A DNA stretch of 64,000 nucleotides from an uncultured Ruminococcus sp. GTDB lineage: Bacteria > Bacillota > Clostridia > Oscillospirales > Ruminococcaceae. Below the pieces are notes generated by a model, which saw nothing but the letters and a program-made list of their open reading frames with translations, did not search any database and was not told the DNA's origin. Below, in pieces: positions 55,938 to 62,795 of the stretch. Location of the stretch: contig CANOIR010000006.1 in assembly GCA_947566125.1 (NCBI GenBank), positions 1-64,000 of the forward strand, written 5' to 3'. The stretch's first letter is position 1; every line of letters begins with the position of its first letter. The translations under genes were made by a program, and so were the position numbers.

Positions 55938-56732
55938 ATGTCTTTAAAGCGTAAAGTTTTCTTTTTTGATATTGATGGAACTATACGTTCTGAGAGTGAC
56001 AGATATATTCCAGAAAGCACAATTGATGCAATAAAAAAGCTTCGTTTAAACGGCAACAAAGTATTTGTCAATACGGGCAGAACCTTTTCCAATATAGATG
56101 AAGAAATACGTTCTATAGGATTTGACGGATACGTTTGCGGATGCGGAACTGAAATAATTTTGAATGATAAGCCTTTTTATCGTAAAATAAATTCTCTGGA
56201 GCTTTGCAAGTCAATTATTGATGCTGTGTGCGACTGTGGCTGTGTTCCGATATATGAACGAAGTGATGTTTTAATGACAGACAGAAGGGCAGGAACTATG
56301 CCTGAAATGGAAGAGCTTCTTCAGGACTGTGTAAACGGCGGAGCGACTGCAATTGATATAAATGATACAGATGATATGTGCTTTGATAAATTTGTTATAT
56401 GGTTTGACGATAATATGGATATAGAACGTTTTCGCCATGTAATAGCAAATCATTTTGAGTATATAGGCAGAGGATCTAATTTTGCTGAAATGATACCGCT
56501 TGACTGTAATAAGGCGAGCGGTATGAGCAAAGTTTTGCAGGAGATGGGCGTAGAATCGAAAGATTCTATAGCCTTTGGTGATAGTCTTAATGATGCAGCT
56601 ATGCTTGAAGCCGCTGGTTTGGGAATTGCCATGGGTGGCAGCAAACCACTTTATAAGTACGCTGATTATGTTACAAAAGAGCTTGAAATGGATGGAATAT
56701 CATACGCATTAAAAGAATATGGATTTATATAA
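55938..56732 (+). CDS. HAD-family phosphatase (Cof type) in the rib operon
   Basis: 264 aa. HAD motif I FFDIDGTIRSESD with the nucleophile and acid Asp (DxDxT), motif II NTGRTFSN, motif III Lys region (CNKAS), motif IV AFGDSLNDAAM. A C2-type cap lies between. It starts 37 bp after ribH, in the same direction with no terminator between. In B. subtilis Cof-type HADs (YcsE, YitU, YwtE) dephosphorylate the ribityl intermediate; this is a candidate for that step, which ribD-ribH lack. Confidence 0.88.
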   Translation: MSLKRKVFFFDIDGTIRSESDRYIPESTIDAIKKLRLNGNKVFVNTGRTFSNIDEEIRSIGFDGYVCGCGTEIILNDKPFYRKINSLELCKSIIDAVCDCGCVPIYERSDVLMTDRRAGTMPEMEELLQDCVNGGATAIDINDTDDMCFDKFVIWFDDNMDIERFRHVIANHFEYIGRGSNFAEMIPLDCNKASGMSKVLQEMGVESKDSIAFGDSLNDAAMLEAAGLGIAMGGSKPLYKYADYVTKELEMDGISYALKEYGFI

Positions 56733-56839
56733 ATAAAATTATATGATAAGTTTCTTGCTTTGAAATTTAAAATGATATATTGGTTTTACTTAATAAAATA
56801 AAAATAAATTTTACAGCTGAAATTAAAAGGCAAAAAGCA

Positions 56840-56868
56840 TTGACAATCATGTCGCTTTGTGATATAAT
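56840..56868 (+). promoter_or_regulatory. Promoter of tRNA-Thr
   Basis: TTGACA (56840-56845), 17-bp spacer, TATAAT (56863-56868), about 50 bp before the tRNA. Confidence 0.8.
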
Positions 56869-56918
56869 ATTATTTGTGAGTTTGAATGATGTTTTATTAT
56901 GAGTTCATTCTCGCAGAT

Positions 56919-56994
<76 letters not shown>

Positions 56995-57000
56995 AAAGAA

Positions 57001-57047
57001 AACCACGCAGTTTGGGAGAAATTCTGGGTTGCGTGGTTCTTTTGCTT
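57001..57047 (+). terminator. Terminator after tRNA-Thr
   Basis: AACCACGCA pairs with TGCGTGGTT, followed by a CTTTTGCTTTTG tail. Confidence 0.8.
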
Positions 57048-57058
57048 TTGTTATATTA

Positions 57059-57349
57059 TTATCTCTGCTCACAACTCGAATCAACCGTATTTGTAAGATT
57101 TAAAATTTTGCATATGTAATCGTCTGCAATCTCAATAAGCGTGAATATACGTTCATATTCTGAGTACCATTTAAAAGATTGTATGCTTTCAATTGTACTG
57201 CTTTTTCCGGTTAAGCAGGCAAGTGCCTTTTGTGGATCTGGCTTCTTTGCAAAACCGTAATCTGCAATAAATTCCGATGTGGCAATCTCTGCACATTTTG
57301 CCAATGCTTTAATATCATCTAATCTGTCAAGAAGTTCAACGGTTTTCAT
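57059..57349 (-). CDS. Small protein of unknown function, intact module copy 1
   Basis: 96 aa, starting MKTVELLDRLDDIKALAKCA; no family recognised. Predicted helical and cytoplasmic, with two Cys in the first half and a Trp/Tyr-rich centre (SFKWYSEYERIF). AAAGGAATTTTTAAA precedes the ATG. I see no strong promoter of its own, so it is probably read from the RHH gene upstream (127 bp away), across a region transcribed in the other direction as a small RNA. A shortened second copy lies at 57742-57858. Confidence 0.7.
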   Translation of the reverse strand: MKTVELLDRLDDIKALAKCAEIATSEFIADYGFAKKPDPQKALACLTGKSSTIESIQSFKWYSEYERIFTLIEIADDYICKILNLTNTVDSSCEQR

Positions 57350-57374
57350 TTTAAAAATTCCTTTCTATCATAAC

Positions 57375-57403
57375 TTGACAAAAAGGCTAATCTGATGTAT
57401 AAT
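57375..57403 (+). promoter_or_regulatory. Antisense promoter P-sRNA1 with operator-like inverted repeat
   Basis: TTGACA (57375-57380), 17-bp spacer, TATAAT (57398-57403). Arms 57377-57395 and 57409-57427 are complementary at 17 of 19 positions and centre on the -10 box. Confidence 0.75.
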
Positions 57404-57409
57404 AAATTT

Positions 57410-57486
57410 CAGATAAGACTTTTTGTCTTTGGTTGATAACGGTAACACTTTACTTCCTACGGTGCGGTGTTATCGTTATTTTTTTA
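57410..57486 (+). ncRNA. Predicted antisense small RNA 1
   Basis: About 77 nt from the predicted start to the T-run. A small hairpin AAGAC-TTTTT-GTCTT is followed by a terminator hairpin (AACGGTAACAC with GTGTTATCGTT) and a long T-run that overlaps the stop codon of the convergent RHH gene. It is complementary to the leader of the 57059-57349 gene as read from the RHH promoter. No reading frame of note. Predicted only from promoter and terminator. Confidence 0.6.
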
Positions 57487-57649
57487 TTTTTTTATAGACT
57501 TCACGTATTCCCTCACGAATAATATCCGCTTTACTTTTACCAGTAACTTTAGCACAATACTCTAAAATTTCTATATCTTCATCAGACATTCTTATTCTGG
57601 TTTCGTGTTTCTTAGGGTCTGTAGTTGGTCTACCTGTTCTTGGGGACAT
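57476..57649 (-). CDS. Ribbon-helix-helix (CopG-like) regulator, copy 1
   Basis: 57 aa. MSPRTGRPTTDPKKHETRIR, then MSDEDIEILEYCAKVTGKSK, ADIIREGIREVYKKIKK: a beta strand with basic residues followed by two helices, the RHH_1 pattern. RHH proteins bind operators as dimers and usually repress their own promoter; the inverted repeat on its -10 box fits. Start 57649 follows GAGGTGAAATA. It is about 40% similar by eye to the copy at 57979-58158. Confidence 0.82.
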   Translation of the reverse strand: MSPRTGRPTTDPKKHETRIRMSDEDIEILEYCAKVTGKSKADIIREGIREVYKKIKK

Positions 57650-57666
57650 TATTTCACCTCTTTTCT

Positions 57667-57709
57667 GTGTCACCATAATTATTATAACATTTGGTGACAC
57701 TAAAGTCAA
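57667..57709 (-). promoter_or_regulatory. Promoter/operator of RHH copy 1
   Basis: TTGACT (57704-57709), 17-bp spacer, TATAAT (57681-57686) on the minus strand. A perfect 9-bp inverted repeat, GTGTCACCA (57667-57675) and TGGTGACAC (57692-57700), is centred exactly on the -10 box. Confidence 0.8.
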
Positions 57710-57710
57710 G

Positions 57711-57757
57711 CCCTATATCAAAATAAATTTGCACAAATATTTCATTTTGTCTTCTTT
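57711..57757. repeat. Direct repeat R2, left copy
   Basis: CCCTATATCAAAATAAATTT and GCACAAATATTTCATT in a row, matching 58221-58262 almost base for base. It marks the promoter-distal edge of each module. Confidence 0.85.
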
Positions 57758-57858
57758 GCAAAACCATAATCAGCAATAAATTCTAATGTAGCAATTTCTG
57801 CACATTTTGCTAATGCTTTAATATCATCTAATCTGTCAAGAAGTTCAACGGTTTTCAT
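57742..57858 (-). pseudogene. Truncated copy 2 of the unknown small gene
   Basis: 38 codons. The first 36 residues match the intact copy almost exactly (MKTVELLDRLDDIKALAKCA; Leu for Ser once), then the coding sequence runs into repeat R2 and ends at KTK. The remaining ~60 residues are missing. It keeps its ribosome binding site (AAAGGAATTTTTGAA) and could still make a short peptide. Confidence 0.7.
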
Positions 57859-57878
57859 TTCAAAAATTCCTTTCATAT

Positions 57879-57907
57879 TTGACATTTCACGAAAGGCATG
57901 ATATAAT
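57879..57907 (+). promoter_or_regulatory. Antisense promoter P-sRNA2 with operator-like inverted repeat
   Basis: TTGACA (57879-57884), 17-bp spacer, TATAAT (57902-57907). A perfect 9-bp inverted repeat, CACGAAAGG (57888-57896) and CCTTTCGTG (57919-57927), is centred 3 bp from the middle of the -10 box. Confidence 0.75.
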
Positions 57908-57913
57908 AGATTT

Positions 57914-57981
57914 ATCAACCTTTCGTGTTGGTATTTTAAGCACATTGTTTTCGTTGGTAGCGGGCACAGTGTGCTTTTTTA
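57914..57981 (+). ncRNA. Predicted antisense small RNA 2
   Basis: About 68 nt. It ends in a terminator hairpin (AAGCACATTG with CAGTGTGCTT) and a T-run that overlaps the stop codon of RHH copy 2, the same geometry as small RNA 1 although the sequences have diverged. TATCAACC near its 5' end is complementary to GGTTGATA in small RNA 1. Confidence 0.6.
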
Positions 57982-58158
57982 TTTGGGTTCTACTTCTTCC
58001 TTAACCTTTTTGATACCCAATCGAATTACGTCGCTTTTCGATAATTTGGTTTTTTCACAACAGTATTCCAAATCTTCAATAGTTTGTTTATCTGCTCGTA
58101 TTTTCAATTGAATGTCTTTCGGGTTATCAGTTAGCTTAGTACCTTTTTTGATACCCAT
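57979..58158 (-). CDS. Ribbon-helix-helix (CopG-like) regulator, copy 2
   Basis: 59 aa. MGIKKGTKLTDNPKDIQLKI, then RADKQTIEDLEYCCEKTKLS, KSDVIRLGIKKVKEEVEPK: the same strand-helix-helix layout as copy 1, with matching EDLEYC/IEILEYC and KSDVIRLGI/KADIIREGI blocks. The DNA-contacting strand differs (DIQLKIRAD against ETRIRMSD), in keeping with its different operator. Start 58158 follows GAGGTGAAC. Confidence 0.82.
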   Translation of the reverse strand: MGIKKGTKLTDNPKDIQLKIRADKQTIEDLEYCCEKTKLSKSDVIRLGIKKVKEEVEPK

Positions 58159-58179
58159 AGGTTCACCTCTTTTCTCTGG

Positions 58180-58218
58180 GTACACACACATCATATCATG
58201 TGTACACAAACCTGTCAA
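58180..58218 (-). promoter_or_regulatory. Promoter/operator of RHH copy 2
   Basis: TTGACA (58213-58218), 17-bp spacer, TATGAT (58190-58195) on the minus strand. ACACAT (58186-58191) and ATGTGT (58198-58203) form an inverted repeat within about 2 bp of the -10 centre, extended outward by GTAC. Confidence 0.75.
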
Positions 58219-58220
58219 CC

Positions 58221-58262
58221 CCTATATCAAAATAAATTTGCACAAATATTTCATTCTGCACT
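58221..58262. repeat. Direct repeat R2, right copy
   Basis: Near-identical to 57711-57757; it lies upstream of the RHH copy 2 promoter and marks the duplicated unit boundary. Confidence 0.85.
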
Positions 58263-58277
58263 TGTATATTTTGTCAC

Positions 58278-58306
58278 TTGAAATCATGATGATGATATGA
58301 TATAAT
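58278..58306 (+). promoter_or_regulatory. Promoter of the toxin-antitoxin pair
   Basis: TTGAAA (58278-58283), 17-bp spacer, TATAAT (58301-58306). Confidence 0.65.
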
Positions 58307-58345
58307 TATAGTGAATAATAGTAAACAAGGGTGATAATCAAGTTA

Positions 58346-58588
58346 ATGGAGATTATATATACAAAGAAAGCAGAAAAGCATATATCCAAGCTGGATAGGT
58401 CAACCAAGCACAGAATTAAAGCTGGTATAGAAGCTATCCCAAGCGGAGATATAAAACGGCTTCAAGGTGTTGTGCCTATTGCGTTTCGCTTGCGTGTTGG
58501 GGACTATAGAATTATATTTGAAATGACAACAGACAAAATTGTGATCCGTGATGTTCTTCCACGTGGAAAAGCTTACGAACGTGTATGA
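58346..58588 (+). CDS. RelE/ParE-superfamily toxin
   Basis: 80 aa. Pattern of the fold: IIYTKKAEKHISKLDR, then IKAGIEAIPSGDIKRLQG and the C-terminal strands FRLRVGDYRIIFEM and IVIRDVLPRGKAYER. Conserved Arg/Lys at RLRVGDYRI fit mRNA interferases of the RelE type. Start 58346 follows AAGGGTGA. The probable antitoxin gene follows by 12 bp, an inverted order compared with relBE. Confidence 0.82.
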   Translation: MEIIYTKKAEKHISKLDRSTKHRIKAGIEAIPSGDIKRLQGVVPIAFRLRVGDYRIIFEMTTDKIVIRDVLPRGKAYERV

Positions 58589-58600
58589 GGTGATAAAAAT

Positions 58601-58789
58601 ATGTCTACTAGAGAAATGATTTGCCATCTTGTTAATGACAGTGTACCGAATGATGAACTAGAACTTCTGTATAAGATTGTTCTAAAATTCATTCCAACAG
58701 ATGAACCAGAACTAGATGAATTGGAAGCACTGGAAAATACAGCTGATGAAACTGAATTTGTTTCACATGATGCTATCAACTGGGATTAA
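58601..58789 (+). CDS. Probable cognate antitoxin
   Basis: 62 aa, strongly acidic (many Asp and Glu), starting MSTREMICHLVNDSVPNDEL and ending with an extended EETEF-like tail. No DNA-binding motif is obvious. Position directly after the RelE-type gene, with AGGTGATAAAA before the start, is the main evidence. Confidence 0.65.
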   Translation: MSTREMICHLVNDSVPNDELELLYKIVLKFIPTDEPELDELEALENTADETEFVSHDAINWD

Positions 58790-58794
58790 TAGAA

Positions 58795-58870
58795 CGCTGA
58801 GGACGGAACAGGCAGCTGTCGCCCAGGTAATACTGTAGGAGATGTGGGAATAGTCACCCCACCTCGTTCC
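58795..58870 (+). ncRNA. GC-rich structured segment, unassigned
   Basis: About 75 nt, much richer in G and C than its surroundings. GGAAC (near 58805) can pair with GTTCC (near 58866), GTGGG with CCCAC, and GGAG with CTC inside. It stands between the antitoxin stop and a strong terminator, so it is the 3' part of that transcript or a separate RNA. I could not match it to a known family; a right-end remnant of an IS200/IS605-type element is one guess. Confidence 0.4.
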
Positions 58871-58876
58871 ATCAAT

Positions 58877-58912
58877 AAAAACGCTGTACAAAATTCGTAC
58901 AGCGTTTTTTAG
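58877..58912 (+). terminator. Terminator after the toxin-antitoxin transcript
   Basis: AAAAACGCTGTAC pairs perfectly with GTACAGCGTTTTT around AAAATTC, then TTTTTT. Confidence 0.85.
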
Positions 58913-58947
58913 CTATATTATATATTAAAATATAAGGAGTAAAAGAA

Positions 58948-59646
58948 TTGATAAAACCAATAGCATATATAAGAAGTCCATTTCCCACAAAATTTGGAAT
59001 ACCAAGACAGCCGGGACTTGTGCCGGATTTAAGGGCAGAGATAATATTTGAACCAGAATACCGCATACCGGAAGCATTTAGAGAACTTGACGGATACTCT
59101 CACATATGGCTTATATGGGAGTTTCACGAAGCAGTTAGGGATAAATGGTCACCTACTGTACGTCCGCCACGACTTGGCGGAAACAAGCGTATAGGCGTGT
59201 TTGCAACAAGAAGTCCCTTTCGACCAAATCCAATAGGCATTTCTGTTGTGGAACTTGAGAAGATAGAGTTTGATGTTCCCAATGGACCGATTATTCACGT
59301 AAAAGGTGTAGACCTTGTGGATAACACACCGATATATGATATAAAGCCATATCTTCCTCATATCGACAGTGTCCCATATGCAAAGGCTGGCTTTTCGGAA
59401 AAAGCAGCCATGCATAATTTAAACGTAATAATTCCAAATGAAATTCTTGATAAAATACCTCAAGCTCAAAAAACTCAAATAGAAACTTTAAAAGCTATTT
59501 TAGCACAAGACCCACGTCCGGGCTATCAAAGAAGCAGTGAACGTGAATACGGCTTTTTCTATGCAGGAATGGAAATTAAATTTATAGTAAACGATGATGA
59601 TGTCTTGACAGTTACAGAATTAACCGCAGATTCTGACAATAGCTGA
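58948..59646 (+). CDS. trmO: tRNA (t6A37)-methyltransferase TrmO/TsaA family
   Basis: 232 aa with a TTG start (58948), 8 bases after AAGGAG. SAM-dependent beta-barrel methyltransferase of N6-threonylcarbamoyladenosine at position 37. Motifs: PIAYIRSPFPTKFGIPRQPG, DGYSHIWLIWEF, GVFATRSPFRPNPIG and DLVDNTPIYDIKPYLP. The 3' end overlaps the convergent dipeptidase by 27 bp. Confidence 0.92.
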   Translation: MIKPIAYIRSPFPTKFGIPRQPGLVPDLRAEIIFEPEYRIPEAFRELDGYSHIWLIWEFHEAVRDKWSPTVRPPRLGGNKRIGVFATRSPFRPNPIGISVVELEKIEFDVPNGPIIHVKGVDLVDNTPIYDIKPYLPHIDSVPYAKAGFSEKAAMHNLNVIIPNEILDKIPQAQKTQIETLKAILAQDPRPGYQRSSEREYGFFYAGMEIKFIVNDDDVLTVTELTADSDNS

Positions 59647-60921
59647 AGCTATCATGCGGACTGTACTCATCATGTGTTCTATAGGATAATGTTCATCGCA
59701 GCCATGCATATTATATTGATAATCAGGCATTTCAGCTCCAAATGCAACTCCGCCGTCTATATCGTGTACATATGTTCCGCCGCCTATAGCAATGCAGCTG
59801 CCCTTTTCACCTGTTTCTTCCTCATAAACAGAAAGAAGTGTTTGAACAAATTCTGAATTTGCAGATGTTTTGTGAACATCTGAGGCAATTAGTATCTCTG
59901 TTTCAAATCCATATTCAGCGAATCTTTTTGTTATATTTTCTATTATATTTTCTTTTGTAGTGTTTGCCGGATAGCGTATATCGCCCGTGCAAGTCACAAC
60001 ACCGTTTTCTATTGACATCATGCTTAAAACACACGTAAGCTTTCCTGATTCTTCATCTTGGCAGTTTATTCTAAGACCTTCGCCGTTAGTAGAGCCGTGT
60101 GGAAAGAGTTTGGCTATTGCTTTTGCATCTGTACATGAATCATTATTTTTTGCAATTATATCCATAAGACCTGTTATTGCGTTATCTCCAAGCTCAGGAG
60201 TAGAAGCGTGGGCTTCTATACCTTTGTAGCATTCACAGTGTCCGTCAGCAAATACAGATTCTGCAATGGATGGAACAGCATTTGGAACAGTACCGGCATT
60301 CATGTGTTCAATAGTTCCGTCAGATTTTTTTGAAAATTTAAATCGTATCATGCCTTTTTCAATATTTATAATAGGATAGCTGCCGTCCGGAGTAAAAACC
60401 ATTGGCGGCATTTTATCTTTAGTAAGATAATAAACAATATCTGAACTGCCGTTTTCCTCATCGCAGCCAAACAAAAAACGTACATTCTTTTTTAGTTTAA
60501 TACCAGATTCTTTTATAGCTTTCATAGCGTAAAGTGCAGCTAAAGCAGGACCTTTATTGTCAATAGCACCTCTGCCGTATATACATTCGTTTGATATTTT
60601 CATTTCAAATGGGTTTTGTGACCAGTTTTCAGGCGATGCTGGTACGACATCAAGATGGCAAAGAATTCCCAGTTCTGGTTTGCCAAGCGAATTGTCAAAG
60701 TCGGCTGTTCCAACGTGGTATTCATAATTTGTAACATCAAAACCTATATCTTTTGCTGAGCCAAGCATAAGTTCCAGTGCCTCTGCACATGGCTTGCCGT
60801 ATGGATATATGCTGTCTGAAGTGCTTGTCGATACGCTTTTTATAGCAATGAGTTCTTTCAGAGTTTCAAGCATAAGAGGTTTGTTCTTTTCAATTGTATA
60901 ATATAATTTTTCAAGGTTCAT
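59620..60921 (-). CDS. M20-family dipeptidase, Sapep/PepV-like
   Basis: 433 aa. Di-zinc aminopeptidase pattern: ILCHLDVVPASPENW (first His and Asp), YGRGAIDNKGPALAAL (bridging Asp), LFGCDEENGSSD (catalytic Glu), and a C-terminal AIGGGTYVHDIDG and HGCDEHYPIEHM. PepV-type enzymes release amino acids from dipeptides in the cytoplasm. The overlap with trmO is between convergent 3' ends. Confidence 0.9.
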   Translation of the reverse strand: MNLEKLYYTIEKNKPLMLETLKELIAIKSVSTSTSDSIYPYGKPCAEALELMLGSAKDIGFDVTNYEYHVGTADFDNSLGKPELGILCHLDVVPASPENWSQNPFEMKISNECIYGRGAIDNKGPALAALYAMKAIKESGIKLKKNVRFLFGCDEENGSSDIVYYLTKDKMPPMVFTPDGSYPIINIEKGMIRFKFSKKSDGTIEHMNAGTVPNAVPSIAESVFADGHCECYKGIEAHASTPELGDNAITGLMDIIAKNNDSCTDAKAIAKLFPHGSTNGEGLRINCQDEESGKLTCVLSMMSIENGVVTCTGDIRYPANTTKENIIENITKRFAEYGFETEILIASDVHKTSANSEFVQTLLSVYEEETGEKGSCIAIGGGTYVHDIDGGVAFGAEMPDYQYNMHGCDEHYPIEHMMSTVRMIASAIVRICG

Positions 60922-60959
60922 ATAATTATTCTCCTGTTATTATTTTTAATATATTATTC

Positions 60960-61502
60960 TTAACATTTGCCCGAAATCTTTGGTTTCAGATTTTTTATAT
61001 AAAATAACTGTGCTATGTCCATTAAATAATCATAACTTATAAACATCATATTAGCCGTACCAAGAAGTGTCAAACCGCCGTATTTACCCATTTCGCCCAT
61101 TTCATCAATAAGTTCTTTTGCACCAAAGAGGTAAACTGTAATTAAAAAATATACTATTATGCAAAAATTGAAAATAGCAGCTTTTAAGAAAAAGCCTAGA
61201 ATTTTAAGCTTTATTTTTGAGAGCTTAGGTCTTATCAGAGGGTAATGACCAAAGAACATTATAAATATCAAAGCTGCTTCTTTGTTTGGCGTAATAAATA
61301 TTGACAGAACCGAAACAGCAAGGTACATTAGAAAACCCCATTGAGTGCCGGTTTCATCGGACATTACTGTTACTAGAATGCCACATATCATTGGCATTAT
61401 AATATAAAAAATAGGAAATACACCTGTGATAAATTGGCAGGCAAGGCATATGGACGCCAGAGTTCCGCCAAGTGCGATTTTATAGCTTAAAGAATGTTTC
61501 AT
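60960..61502 (-). CDS. Membrane protein, possibly ECF S-component-like
   Basis: 180 aa, about five hydrophobic segments. The start MKHSLSYKIALGGTLASICL, then PIFYIIMPMICGILVTVMSD, resembles small clostridial proteins annotated as ECF transporter substrate-binding components or DUF2232-like. No ATPase partner is adjacent. It lies 38 bp upstream of the dipeptidase on the same strand, so both may share a transcript. Confidence 0.5.
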   Translation of the reverse strand: MKHSLSYKIALGGTLASICLACQFITGVFPIFYIIMPMICGILVTVMSDETGTQWGFLMYLAVSVLSIFITPNKEAALIFIMFFGHYPLIRPKLSKIKLKILGFFLKAAIFNFCIIVYFLITVYLFGAKELIDEMGEMGKYGGLTLLGTANMMFISYDYLMDIAQLFYIKNLKPKISGKC

Positions 61503-61665
61503 TTAAAAGCACACCTTTATACAAAAATATAATAAAATAATTAGCATTACAAATTATCTGCTTAATAATATAATAATAACATATTCTGTGTTTTTCGTCA
61601 ATCTTATTTATGTGAAAATGGGATGATAATCTTGCACTTAAGCTTTGATTTTCTTGAAATTATCC

Positions 61666-61695
61666 TTGACAATTATGTCGAAAAAACTGTATAAT
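61666..61695 (+). promoter_or_regulatory. Promoter of the MscS gene
   Basis: TTGACA (61666-61671), 18-bp spacer, TATAAT (61690-61695). Confidence 0.65.
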
Positions 61696-61743
61696 GTAAG
61701 AGTAAGTTGTTATTATAAATAAATTATAACAGGAGGAAATTTA

Positions 61744-62616
61744 ATGATAGAAGAAGCAATACAAAATGCTACTGAAAACAATATTACTGATGTAATGGCA
61801 GACGAAATATCAAATGCCACATCAATACTAAGTAATATTGCAGAACCTGTAAAATCAGCCGTTCCAACTTTTATAATTGCAGTTGTATTTGCAATTATAG
61901 GTTTTTTGGCTATAAAATTACTTATGAGAATAATAGGGCATGCTTTAAATCGTTCTGAGATGGACGGTATAGCGTCCGGATTTCTAAAAAGTGTGATAAA
62001 AATTATTCTTTATGTGCTTTTGGCAGTTATAATTCTTTCAATTATTCACGTTCCAATGGATTCTATAGTTGCGATAATAGTTTCCAGCAGTATGGCAGTT
62101 GCACTTGCATTAAAAGACAGTCTTGCAAATGTTGCAGGAGGATTTATTATATCATTTGCAAAGCCTATAAAAGCAGGAGATATAGTTGAAATAGAAGGCT
62201 CAAAGGGAAAAGTAGAATCAGTCGGTATGCTCTATACCAAAATAGTAACTAAAGATAATGTATCGGTTTATATACCAAACGGCAAGGTTTCTTCTGATAA
62301 AATAATAAATTATACAGATAAAGAAAAACGCCGTGTAGATATTGGGTTTTGTATATCTTATGATGACGATATAGACCTTGCAAAGAAAACACTAAGCAAT
62401 ACTGCACTATCTATTGAAGAAGTTTTAAAAGAACCTGCACCGGAAGTTGATGTAACAGCTCATGCGGACAGTTCGATAGAGCTAACGCTTAGAGTATGGG
62501 TGGATACGGATAATTATTGGAAGGTATATTACACCCTTATTGAAAACGTGAAAAAAGAATTTGATAAGAAAGGCATCTCAATACCATATCCACAGGTGGA
62601 TTTACATATGAAGTAA
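61744..62616 (+). CDS. mscS: Small-conductance mechanosensitive channel (MscS family)
   Basis: 290 aa. Two or three N-terminal transmembrane helices, the pore-lining helix with the small-residue pattern ALALKDSLANVAGGFII, then the beta domain FAKPIKAGDIVEIEGSKGKV and VYIPNGKVSSDKIINY, and the C-terminal alpha/beta part. It releases solutes on hypo-osmotic shock. AGGAGGAA before the start. Confidence 0.93.
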   Translation: MIEEAIQNATENNITDVMADEISNATSILSNIAEPVKSAVPTFIIAVVFAIIGFLAIKLLMRIIGHALNRSEMDGIASGFLKSVIKIILYVLLAVIILSIIHVPMDSIVAIIVSSSMAVALALKDSLANVAGGFIISFAKPIKAGDIVEIEGSKGKVESVGMLYTKIVTKDNVSVYIPNGKVSSDKIINYTDKEKRRVDIGFCISYDDDIDLAKKTLSNTALSIEEVLKEPAPEVDVTAHADSSIELTLRVWVDTDNYWKVYYTLIENVKKEFDKKGISIPYPQVDLHMK

Positions 62617-62740
62617 AATAAAATAATAATATTAAATGTATATTATGTAAAATTTAAAAACTACTATTGACATATAGGGAATATATGGGTATAATATAAG
62701 TATCCTTTCTTAAAAATTTTTTCATAAAAATCCCCTTACT

Positions 62741-62776
62741 AAAATGCACACCGGTTTATCCGGTGTGCATTTTACT
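62741..62776 (+). terminator. Hairpin after mscS
   Basis: AAAATGCACACCGG pairs perfectly with CCGGTGTGCATTTT, followed by ACTTTTA. Confidence 0.8.
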
Positions 62777-62795
62777 TTTATATAAACTTTTACGC

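Noticed and set aside
59620-59646. Overlap of trmO and the dipeptidase
   Set aside because: A 27-bp convergent 3' overlap is ordinary in compact genomes; both C-termini look normal.
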